Part shown: positions 36,096-47,900 of the stretch, one piece after another | Position numbering within the stretch: the stretch's first letter is position 1 | How the letters are laid out: each line of letters starts with the position of its first letter | Source of the DNA: Otis tarda | Taxonomy: Eukaryota > Chordata > Aves > Otidiformes > Otididae | DNA length: 64,000 nucleotides | Assembly: GCA_026413225.1 (NCBI GenBank) | Contig: CM048552.1 | Span: 209,449,553-209,513,552 of the forward strand | Direction: 5' to 3' | Program-made: the position numbers and the translations under genes | The notes under the pieces: model-generated | The model's database searches: none | Seen by the model: only the letters and a program-made list of their open reading frames with translations | What the model was told of the DNA's origin: nothing

Positions 36096-36642
36096 AGGTC
36101 ATATGAAACCCCACTTGTAGTACTGCATCCAGTTCTGGAGCCCCCAGCATAAGAAGGACATGGATCAGTTGGAGAGGGTCCAGAGGAGGCCACGAAGATG
36201 ATCAGAGGGCTGGAGCACCTCTCCTGTGAGCACCGGCTGAGAGAGCTGGGGCTGTTCAGCCTGAAGAAGAGGAGGCGCCAGGGAGACCTGATAGCAGTCT
36301 TCCAGTGCCTAAAGGGGGCCTGCAGGAAAGACGGGGAGAAACTCTTCAGCAGGGCGTGTTGTGATAGGACGAGGGGTAATGGTTTCAAGATAGAGGGAGG
36401 TAGATTCAGATTAGATATTAGGAAATTTTTTTTTTTTTTACAATGAGGGTGGTAGAACACTGTCCCAGGTTGCCCAGAGAGGTGGTGGATGCCCCATCCC
36501 TGGAAACATTCACGGCCAGGTTGGACGGAGCTCTGAGCAACCTCATCTGGTTGATGTCCCTGCTCCTTGCAGGAAGGTTGGACTAGATGGCCTTTAAAGG
36601 TGCCTTCTGACCCAAACCATTCTATGATTCTATGACTCTAGG
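36096..36642 (+). mobile_element. CR1 LINE, 5'-truncated copy
   Basis: Near-complete 3' end of a CR1: the ORF2 C-terminus (open at 36198-36446, with the [14 protein letters not shown] segment), the 'gagaggtggtggatgcccca' block, 'ggttggactagatggcc' and an ATTCTATG tail. A T-run of about 14 bases interrupts the 3' UTR near 36426. The 5' junction near 36096 is approximate. It is closely similar to the copies at 461-1028 and 60120-60581. Confidence 0.95.
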
Positions 36643-39600
36643 ATGAGGCCCCGCTTATACATATTTCCAATTGGTAAATAAACTGTACACCCCATGAAGA
36701 GGCCAGTATAAAGCTTGTATATCAGGTCAACCCCATCAAAATCCCATTAGTTCTTGGGACAGCTCGTGGCATAGCCGTGTTTTTATCCTCCATGAGCCTG
36801 ACTATTTTTTGTGCTTTGAAGCATACTTCACAATGGGACTTCTAGGATTGATTTCAATGTGGTCAGGATGCAACTCAGTGTCTCTAAGAGGAGATGAATA
36901 AAACCTTAAAGCCTGTTGTGCTGTTTAAAATAACAGTCTGTTTAAACGAAGAATGCAGCATTTTGTTTGTAGGTAGAAGAATGCAACTAGAAACACTGTT
37001 TTTTTTTCTTCAGCTAAAGATTTTTCAAGATATAATAATTTGTCTTCTCACTGCAGCAAGATGCTATTTTGATAGAATTAATTTTAAATAAGCTTCCAGA
37101 TTTTCATAGTTCAGTGCACTAATTACTTCCACACAACACAAATGCAAGATGACGCTTCTTACACACAGGGTCGCGGGGACGCTAGAGCCAGGGAAACGCG
37201 GCAAGCGGAGTTACGACACAGTGTATAATTTGTTCATTTTCTTTTACCCAAAGAGGTACAAAAGCACATTCAGGCTAAATGCTGAAATGCTAGATAAGGA
37301 TATAAACCTGCAGGAAAGAGATACACATAACAAGGATCTTTTGTTCTTTTAATGTTAGAGCACAGAAGGAATATATAACTGTTTCATATCGTTAGCCAAG
37401 AATGTCCTTAAAGGCTAGCAGTGGGCCAACACAGCTAGAATCATCTGAGAAAATTTGAATCATCTATTTTATGATTAACAACAAAGAGAATCAAGACAAT
37501 ATGTAAAGTTTGGAGGTTTTTTTAAAAAAGATTAGTTCAGCACAATGGGTTTTTTTAGGGAAATCTATTTTACAAATACATCATTTGTTCATTACGTAAG
37601 ATAAATTATCCAAGATATCTTCACAATTTAACTTGCTCCAATTCAATATAAGATGTTTTAAAAATTCTTATCTAAATCAATATCAATTCTATGCAAGCTA
37701 TAGGCTGGAAATTACAGAATGAGGGAAAAATAATTTAAATTTTTTTTTTTAATAATTTTCTATTGAAAAAGTAGGACTGGACCCTGTATATATCCTTGGT
37801 TTTCTCCAACTTTACTTCGCCCCTAGCCTCAGGGAAGGAACAGCTGAGAAGGAGGGCTGCATCTCAGTCAGAAAGCTCTCAAATCATAGCGCTAAGATTG
37901 AAACGCTGCAGTGCTCTGTATGTTAACTATGCTGGAAATGTTGGTTGGCAGATCCTCCACAAGCCCTTGTTAACTCCTTATGTTAATTTCAACATTTTGC
38001 TTGTTAAGCATCTATAAATCAATTCCCAAACTCCTTCCTGTGCCCATGTAATAGGGCTATTTAATAGATTGCTATGCTCTAGTATACATACCAGCTACTC
38101 AGAAGGAGTATTAAATCAGCGAGCTTGATCTCCATTCTGAATTTAGATTAATCTGCCACTCACTTGTCCTGCAATGCCCTTCTCTGCCAGTTTAACAGCT
38201 TTTTCCTCTCTTGAGAAACCCTGGTTTGGGAGACACCTCATCTAGATTTCAATGTTTTAAAGTCAGGACTCTAATTTAAGCTGGAGTCCTGGGCTTCCTC
38301 TATAGTCAGTAGAAAGACAGGCTTCCTTGGTGGTAACTGGTTTTGGACAGATTTAATCATCCTTTGGAAGCAGTTTTTCCTCTGCACCAGCTTTTGAGTG
38401 GATCGTAACTGTGGTCTATGTGCTCCTAATGTTGGCAAAAGTCAGGTCAACTGCATATGTCATTGGCTCCATAATCGGGTATAAACTCGCTATAATTACT
38501 TAATGGCCTTCAGAAAGAGAACCATTAGGACCAAGATTTATAGTGAGAGTCAGCAGGCAGCTTTGCAGATGGGTGGGAGAGAAGAGAAAATTCCTTTAGG
38601 TGGCTGTGGGAGAGATAGCAAGGCTTGTTCTCTAGTGGTATACGTTTTGGGGAACTGAAACTTTTATTAAAAGAAAGAGAAACAGAAAGAAGGAAGATCC
38701 CCAAAATAACTGGTGAATAGTATACTCAGTCTGAGTGCTGTAGACCAGTGTTTACAGTCTGCTCTGCTTGACTTGGATCAACTACAGAGACATTTCCACC
38801 TTAATGGCATATGATTTTCTCTTCGCCTTGGACTGGAAATGTCATCTTGAACTTGCAACATCTTTTCCTTTTTTTCTTAAAGGAAAATTTTCTAATAGGT
38901 ATATTGCATTTCAAACAAAGCTTTCAAAATTGCTACAACCCTGACAAGTTCTCATGAGGATATTCCTGTACCCTCGGTGTGTGAGTTAATCCAAACCACA
39001 GCCTCACACAGAGTTCCTGCTGAGCTGTTTCACACCAGAAATCTTAGCTGGCCAACCAAATAGTGGGATGTGCACTTCGCCTCTTTCAAGTGGGAAGACG
39101 GGGAAGTTCCCCTGCAGAGCAACACACAACCATACAGATTCCCTACAGGCTTCCCATTCCCCGTTCGTTCTGAGCTAAACGCTATTAACAGTATCTCATG
39201 CTAAATAAATAAAAGCTTTGGCATTTTACACATAAGGATGTCTTGGCCTGAAGCATCTTTCACAATTTAGATATTACACTCCAAGCAAATAACCATACAC
39301 CAAGACATGCTCTCCAAGATGAGACAAAGGAATATTTCACAGGGACTGGTGCAAAGCTCAAATTTGCTGTTGTCTATGTCTGAAAATTGCCCAGCAATGC
39401 ACGTGCACATCTGACTGGTGCGGAGATAATCACACAAACAATCCAAAATCCATAGATGATGGAAATGCCTTTAATATCCCTGAAAGATATGCACATTGAT
39501 TTTCATACAGTCACTTTTAGTTGTATGTTTGAGTAGTTACCTGTATAAGTATGTGGGAGAAAAATCATTAGCGACTGCTAGGAAAGTAACTTCAATCAAG

Positions 39601-42600
39601 AGGTAAAATCCTGCCTTTATTTTCCTTCTCTTAACAAGTATCTACACCACAGAGCCATTTAGGTAAAGCTTTTCAGCGTCATCCTTTTCAGGATGTAGTC
39701 CTTAAGCTTTTGGTGATTCAACAAAATGAAAATATTTTATGCAAATATCTTTACTTCTTCCATGCTTTCAACAAAAAACGAACAAACAGTATGATTTTTA
39801 GAAGTGTAAAGGCATCATTTCAATTTCTTTTGATCTTTGGAGAAATATCAAAGCATTTCTTCTTATATTAATCTAGATAATTATTTTACAAATGACAAAA
39901 CAAGGTGCCTGGATGAAGTTCTCTTGTTACTTCTAGAATTGTATACTTTGCAAAAATATTTTAGGGAGAAACTGCAAAATTTCACATCTTCATTCAGTTC
40001 AGAACACAAGTGTCAGAGTTCTCCAGGAGCAAGAATTCTGGATTCCACTAAACTGAATTAAGCAGTGCCACCTCTCCACTGAGGCAAAGAGTCAGCGCTC
40101 TGTAGACGCTACTATAGACTTCAGTGTATATACTCTAGGTACGCAGTGCACACTCTATATACCCTAAACCTTTTTGACTTGAACTCTAACCCAGTGGCTC
40201 TGCCAGCTCCAGATTTAACACCTTCCTTCTCACTCTGGGAACTATGGGAAGTACTTTTTGAATTGCTGTTAACAGCTGCACAGCATACGTTATGCTATGG
40301 AATAATGAGGAAAAAATTCTTTCTGTGAACTGGCATTGCTGCCTCCCCTTTCCCCTGCCATTACAAAAGAGAACTGAAAATCACAGTGTTCACTTCAAAG
40401 AGGAGATAACTGGAACTCCTGATTTCCTCCCCATATTGCAGTATAAAAGTCTGAAGAGGTCTCAGTTAAGAACCTAGATAAGAACTGAATATATTAAACA
40501 GAACATATATAAGAAAATAAACCGGTCATCAGAATGCCTTCAAAGCAGAAAAATCAGTAGTCTAAAAACCCACAAATAACTGAAATTCTCACTCCATAAA
40601 TCTTGAATTAGGTTAAACCATGGTGAATTGCATTGCCTTTTGGCACTAAGCCCCTCTAATTACTTCAATCCTCACTCAGGGAGTGGTAAGGCTTAATATT
40701 ACCATCAAAGTACATCCAGTCAGTCCTGCATCAGCCATACAGAAGCCACAACTAAATTAGACCTTGAAACACGGCTTTTTGTTCCCTTTTATACTGCTGG
40801 AGTCCTTGTCAACTTAAATTACATGTGAATCAACACAAAGTCTTAAAGACATAGCCGCCAGTAAAAACTTTTCAGCATGAGGATTAATCCCAGATAGTAA
40901 TTAACATTCTACGAATTAAATGCAACTATAAAATTATATAAATGGTAATAAACAAATTCATTAGTACTTATTTTCTTTTTTTTTTTATTGTAAAGATTAA
41001 TCAAGGGTCATAACACTGGAGGTGACAGGATTCCTGTGATTATAACTCTGCCATGAACTTACCTTACTGTGCCATTTATTTCCCTTTTCCTACATGGCCC
41101 TTAAGGAAGAATGGGCAATCTCTAATGATTTTCTTTAACATCAGAGTGATATTCCAGAGCAAAACACAGCAAAATCTACATGAAATGAAACTCAGTGTCA
41201 CAGTGAAATCCCAAATTCTGAACTATTTTTGTACGTTTGCAAAAGAAAAAAAAAAAACCTCCCCAACAATCTTGTCTGTCTTCTTTGAAATACTTAATGC
41301 AATCAGCTCTTGATTACACCTAGGTATCTTTACTATCTGTACTATCTACACTCAGTGTAGTTTCAATCCTCTGTTTTTATGACCTGTGAAGTGCAATGTG
41401 AAAATGCCTAAGCTATTTCCAAGGCAGTTAGCTCAATCCTGGACATATATAGGTGGCTCAGGTACAATGCCACACAAAAACAGCAAAATAGCTTCCAGAG
41501 CCAACCTGGTTCTATCTGTGCAGCACTGACCTGCACCTCCGCGCCATCTGGACTGCCTGCTCAGGTCAGTGCTAACTCAGAGCTCTCTGTGCCCAGCAGT
41601 CAGCAAGGTCACAGACCTTTCTTCTCTCCATTACCTCCTCCTGGCTGGTTTTGATAGCCTGTTTTGTCAATGTTTTGCATGAGCTATGATTTTGCTTTCT
41701 TTCAGATGATTCTGTCCTCCCAGTAGGGCAGCAGGTACTACTTTCTTCCATTAATCTTAAATTAGATGGTAAGTGGGATACATTCTCTCTGTGAAACTCA
41801 TAATGTGATGCCCAGTGAGTAATATTCCTACTGTGGTAGCACCTGGAGCCCACCAGAAAGAAAGGAAGAGAGTAGAAGTGCAGGAAGCCCACGCTGTGGT
41901 ATCAGACAAATTATATGGAATTTCCTCCTGGCTGAGGGCTAGATACCATTTAAAATCTTTTTCAGAGACCACACGTAAAGCTTCTGGGCATGATGCTGTC
42001 CTAATTCAGCCAAACACTCACCAGCAGCTTGAACAAGTGTACAGCAACATATACATCAGCACACAGACATGCCCTCACACCGGTATTAACATCCCTTCCC
42101 TGCAATCTGGTGACAGAGTGAATGAGATAAGTAACCAGCGAGGGAAAAAAAATGTCTCTGTTTGAATGACAGTGAGGCATTGTCCTTTCCTCCTGAAATC
42201 ACTGGCTACACCAAAAGCCTCGTTTGACATGGTCTTGCCATTTCTCTGTACTTGTAATGCCTGAAGCAAAACATGGATTGAAAAATTCTTTACTTTTAGC
42301 TTTTGGAGTATCTGTGAAACCATCTCCATTTGCTAACCTGACCAGACTTGAGTCTTTTTTCTGTCCCCCTGGGGATCCCTCTTAACAAGGAAAATCCCCC
42401 AAGTATTTCCCTGATTGATAATACATGGTAAGAGAGCTGCAGTTGGCAACTGGGCTAGCAGAGATGGAGTAAAATTGCCTTCTTTAAGAAGACAAAAGAA
42501 AATGACTCCTGGGGCTGAGGCCAGATAAACTGAAGTCCTAAACTATGCACGTTGTGGTTTATTAAATATCTGGATAATGAACAGAAGAAGAGTCAGTTTA

Positions 42601-45600
42601 ATTCATTGAGCTGACTGAAAACAAACCTACCAGATTAAACAAATATCTGATGACGTGCCTTCCTATAGAGTTGCAAGTTCAATGTTTAAGACCCTGTCCT
42701 GGCCAGTCACAGATTAAAAAGCAATTCAAGATGCCTTAGGGTAATCTGGCTGATTTGTAGGTGCCACTCAGATCTCCTTTAAGACCTACAAGAGATGTAC
42801 CAGCTTTGTGCATGCCATGAGCATGCTAGAACACCTCAAATTACACTGAACAGCTATAGATGTGCAACTGAATCAAACAGGTGTTTTCTTCAGAGGTGGA
42901 CAGCATTGGCAATGCTGATAATTTCTCCATCAACAGGAGTTTAGACACCTACAATGCATAAAAACTCCCAATTGTCCACAGTCCTGTGGACCCCATACAT
43001 GAATCTAAGCATTCATTTGGAACTGAAACCCATCGTGATGCATTTCAGTTGCTGCAGGCCAAGGACAAATCTCAACAGCATAGAGGCACATGTAGAACAA
43101 ATTATGTTTCCCAGATTGGATTTCTATGTCCAAGCATGCTAACTTTTTCAATAACACAAAGTCAGTCAATTTTATCTGACATGAATCACCTATCCAAGTC
43201 AACTTTCTGTCTAGTAAGTCTAATAATGTCTCTCAGCCATTGATTCGTGGTGTCTGGAATCAGTAACAGAGGACTATCACAAATTTGCACACACATATTT
43301 AATACGGCTTCAGCAGTGCTGTTGAAGCTAGAAACTTCTTTTACCTACCTCTGAGAAAATAGATCTGAAGATTTTTGTCTGAACTCCTCTTCGTTGTAAA
43401 ATACAGTCTGCACAAACAAGTTCACGAGATTTACTCTGGAACAAAACTACTGACGGGCATTTCCTGTGTTATCAGCAAGGTAAAATAATAATGAACCTAA
43501 ATGTATTTTGGAGGTAGGAGAATTGGGAGTTCTTACAATATATTAACAAAATTTACAAATATTTGCAATTCAAATATTGTACAAATACAAATATTGTGCA
43601 TTGCAAATATTATTAATATTTTCAATTTAACAACTTGATGAATTAATAAGACAACTTATCTAAGCCCCCAAAATATAGTCTAACTCAATAATAACAAAGT
43701 AAGGGTTGAATGAACAGGATAAGCTTAACACTTGTACCTAAATAAAATTGTTTGTTTATCAGCACACTAACAGTTTTTTGGCATGGTCTCTTAACCCAGG
43801 ACATTGTATTGCTAGCCCTGGAAGGCTCTGCTTCAAAACACAGATGCCAAATCGGCACAGCCAAATGCCTCTCTGTTGACCAGGACAGAAAGTAATTATG
43901 TTTTGAGGTATGCTAAAAAAGAAGAAAAGACAAAATGGAGATTGGCATACGCAAATGTATATGGTATGTTAGACCAACTTTTGGTTTAATTGTATGTCTT
44001 GAGGATGGAAAGCCAATAATATGCATGGAGACAGTCTGTTGCTTTGGTTAGAAGAAGAGAGGCTTTGTAGGTATGTTTCAGGTAGGAAGGAGAGCCCTTC
44101 GGCCACAACTCAGGAAAGAGTCAGGCTGCCAGTTACACCTAATGCAGAATTACGAAGAATTATGAATAGGCTATTGACTCTTAGCCTTAGTATCTTCCTG
44201 TATCCAGGTGGAAGAAAAGGGTTTCAACAACATGCAGCTATGGGGCGAGAAAAACACCATGAAACATGTTAAGTGCTGTCCTGGGAAGCATCCTTTATGC
44301 AGGAAACCTTTATCCCACCCACAAATTATCTGGGAACCTCCAGGTTCAGGAGGTGTCCCAGCAGAGGGAAAAAGGCAAAGAGTTTGAACGCACTTCGATG
44401 AATCAGAAGTGAGAAGTTAAATGCACAAAAGCAGAACTCTGCCCGATGCTGCAGCCTATGAGGATGTGCAAATTCTACTGCTGCTGTAATTCTGAAGCCC
44501 TTGAAGCCCATTCTACACACATACATTCACATACATTCCTTATAAGCCCCAAACAAGAAAGCACACAGCTAACACAATAAATGGTACGTAATCTGAAAAT
44601 AACTCATTTTTATTAATATGTAAATTAGAAGGTTGTTATCTATGCACATAGTTTATTAATCACAAATATACATGGTAAATTGGTTTTGGAGTCTCAAGGC
44701 TAAGTCTAGTTAGCATGTTCCCTAGTAGAATACCTAATTTTTTCATGCAGCTGCTCGAAGCAGCCATGAAGCATGCAAAACAGGCACTTAATAAGGATCT
44801 AAGTTATTATTACAGCTCTGAGTGCTCCTTTTATATGTCCTAGTTGGAAAATTGTTCTTCCAGCATACTTCTCCTAGTTAAAAGAGGATTTATCCCTAAA
44901 CATCACCCAGTATAAGCACTGGGGCTCAACTCACCTGCCTTTAGATACTTAGTGGGGGCACCTTAATTGGGACACTGCTCTGCTGTTCTGGTAACTGAAG
45001 AAAATGAATTAGTATCTAATGCATTTCAGGGAACTTGGCAATAAGAGCTCAAAATTTGACTAGGAAAAAAAAAAACAACAAAAAATAAACATACAACAGA
45101 CAAACATGAACATGAACTATGCTCATAAGGGAGCATACTAGTTCAGTTGAGTGACCAAAGTCTATCAGGAGAAATCTAGATCTACGTCTTCTGGGAACAA
45201 GCTATATTTGGATAAATATTTATTGCTTCAGGAAGGCCTTTTAATTGTAATGAAAATCAAGTCAGTCTCAATTTGTCATCAGATGTGTTTGATATTCAGT
45301 TTTACAATTTTACAGTAGAAATGCCTCAGGCATCCACCTGTCTGCACAGCTCAGGTCAAGTGCCACAGAGATTCCTGCATTCACCCAAACAGGGAGAATT
45401 TTCTACCATATACCCCATACTCTATTCTATTTTCTTATATACTCCAGTTTTAGCCATAACAATGAGTCACACAGGACAAAACCAAGCTAGAAAGATGTGT
45501 TATCAAACCGATGGCATGTCATTTAATGTACTGCTTTCATGTTTTTAACATAGAATTGCTTTAAAAAAAAATTCTGCATAGAGAATGAGGGGTTTGGGCT

Positions 45601-47098
45601 TCAAAATACTGCCCTACTGACAGCAAAATAAGTAGCTGCATGAAGTTTACAAAAGTGTCTATGTAATGAGACTACAAGGAGCCTTGTTATTTACTTATTT
45701 TTAATTTCAAGTATTGTTGCTACACCTAACATCTTGCCTAGCAATGAAAAGCGGTGGGTTCATCTCAGAATGCTTGTCTCCTCTTGAGAAGTAGGCTATT
45801 GTACTGCAAAGCAGCAACTTTTCAGTCCCTTACTAGCTCAAGCAGCAATATAAGCTAGAAATAAAATTTCATTTTTATGGTCATTTTCTACCAATGCTGC
45901 TAAGAGTGTGCTGGTGTGTTTAATAAGAAATCATGATTTTCTACAAAGATGACATGGGCTGCACTCCCTCAGAAAGAGATGTGGGAGAAAGAATGAAATT
46001 GGGTTCACGGTGAAATAAGGAGTACATGCATCTGAAAGGATTCCTCCTGCTGATAGTCCTAATGATACTATTTCAGAGGACTGAAGTGCTGCTGTCTTTT
46101 CATACTCAGCTGCTGCAAAGGGAAGATTGGACTAGATAATGTTCTAAACCGTATCCGAGAACAATCACTCTTGATCCCAAAGAAGGTGAAAAAGAGGATA
46201 AGAGGAGAAAGGAGAGAAAGAATATCTCCCAGAAAAGGAGATTAGGGAAACAATAATCAGATTTATACTTTTTTTTTTCTAGGAAAAAAAAAAATCCTAG
46301 AGAAAAAGAAACACACACTGCTTCTCCAAGAAGCACTTGGAGACAGATCACATTTAGGTATTGACTGCAGCTCTGCTAGGACAGTCATGAATATGAGGTG
46401 TGACCTTTTCTTAAAAATTCAGATTTCCCAGTGATTTTGAGCTCTTCATCATCTCTGAACAACCTGAATGTAAATTAAATTAATTTAATAAAGGGTTAAA
46501 ATAAACCTGTTTTACTTTGCATGGGAACGGAGCGGAGGAGCAGGCATCAACCCCACATATGACACTGGTCGCCTCAGAGCTCAAACTGTGCATCAAAGTG
46601 TAAACCTTCCTCCACTAGCAGAGTATGCTGCCTGTTTGGCTTTGCACTAGGAAGGACGAAGAACATGTAGGAATAGTCAGGAGAAACAGAGATGGTTTAA
46701 GGAGTTGTTCCTTGGTTCCCATCAGCCTGAGTTTCTTTATGACTCACTATCGTTCCACCCTCTCTGCAGCAGATGGGAAGAAACTCAAGCTGATTCAAGA
46801 GGATAAGGTATTCTTTAGGCTTCGGCTCCAAATGATTTCACGACTGACAGCTGGACTCGCATAAACCTAGCTTCAAGTTTACAAGTGAAAGACACTAATT
46901 GATTTTCGAATGAAGATTGGTTGGTCAGTTATGCTAAGGTGTATGGCTGACACAATAGCAAAGAAGTGCACGCAATGTCTATGATGAAAATGTGCTTTTG
47001 GAGGTCTGAAATACTCAAAGCCAGCAGGTGTTTTGAGTAAATGGTATCAGGACTTTAGTGGATCAGTGGTACTAGTTAATCTATGCACACATAACACA
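36643..47098. other. Long unique non-coding stretch
   Basis: About 10.5 kb, the longest repeat-poor part of the window. It has a small CpG cluster at 37150-37216 and a patch rich in AAATATT words at about 43550-43620. The frames of up to 116 codons near 41572-42329 lie on both strands and show no domain. No gene, RNA or young repeat is recognised. Confidence 0.55.
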
Positions 47099-47293
47099 AA
47101 TCATAGAATTATAGAATCATAGAATGGTTTGGGTTGGAAGGGACCTTTAAAGGTCATCTAGTTCAACCCCCCTGCAAGGAGCAGGGACAACCCCGACTAG
47201 ATCAGGTTGCTCAGAGCCTCATGCAGCCTGGCCTTGAATGTTTCCAGGGATGGGGCATCCACCACCTCTCTGGGCAACCACCTCTCTAGGCAA
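47099..47293 (-). mobile_element. CR1 LINE 3' fragment, minus strand
   Basis: The octamer tail (CATAGAAT-type, one copy altered) is at 47099-47125, followed by 'ggtttgggttggaagggacc', 'caacccccctgcaaggagca' and 'catccaccacctctctgggc'. At the truncated 5' end of the element a 16-base segment is repeated in tandem (47262-47277 and 47278-47293, one mismatch). Confidence 0.95.
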
Positions 47294-47359
47294 ATATATA
47301 CACAACATGGAGCCTACACAAGAAAGGCAAGAAAATCTTAATGTAATTTAAGAAAAAAC

Positions 47360-47900
47360 TGATGTGTACGGGGGCACATTCAATTCACACGCTTGCTTTG
47401 TCAAGCCACACAGCGTAATTCTGTTCTCAGTTGTGAGGGTTCAGCAAAATGGCACCATCCGAGACCAGAGAGACCAGAGCTTCTTGTACACTTTGCGAGT
47501 GGCACTAATGCAAACAGAAATGGTGAATCCAAATGTGAAAAACTGTTGCAATATTGGTGGCATACGGCAGGCACGCAGGAGACTTGCCATGAGTTTGCTT
47601 TTCAGCTGTGCTGTGTCACCAGCCAGGCTGGCACAGCTGCAGTACAGATGTGCTGTACGCCATTCTGATGGCACACATTTCCCGCACTCTGTAAGACAGT
47701 GTATTCACTGTCACTTAGCTGAGATTCCAGCGAGATAAATGTCTGGGTAGAGGGGACAGATGCTATTACTGCCCAGGCCGATGGAAGAATAGAGACAGCC
47801 AAAATTGTCCATCTTTTCTCGTGGCAGCAGCTGACTCTCCACCAGCGCATGCAGACGAGCTGGTCATCAGCCCGTGAATATTTCCTGAATTAACTGCAGC
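47360..47900. other. CpG-rich candidate conserved non-coding block
   Basis: About 15 CpG dinucleotides in 540 bases in an otherwise CpG-poor region, with low stop density on both strands (frames at 47364-47738, 47393-47668, 47441-47674 and 47602-47850). Open frames on both strands at once argue against one real exon. Together with the next block (48050-48250, about six CpGs and a TGTTTAC forkhead-type core near 48089) it may be a regulatory element. This is inference from composition only. Confidence 0.35.

Noticed and set aside
41572..42329. Overlapping frames of 84-116 codons on both strands
   Set aside because: Open on both strands at once, alternative start codons, no domain, no splice context; chance frames.
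43550..43620. Cluster of AAATATT words, suspected satellite or array
   Set aside because: No fixed period or unit; ordinary AT-rich low complexity.
46122..46150. 'attggactagataatgttct', similar to a CR1 3' end
   Set aside because: Only about 15 bases fit, with no body or octamer tail.
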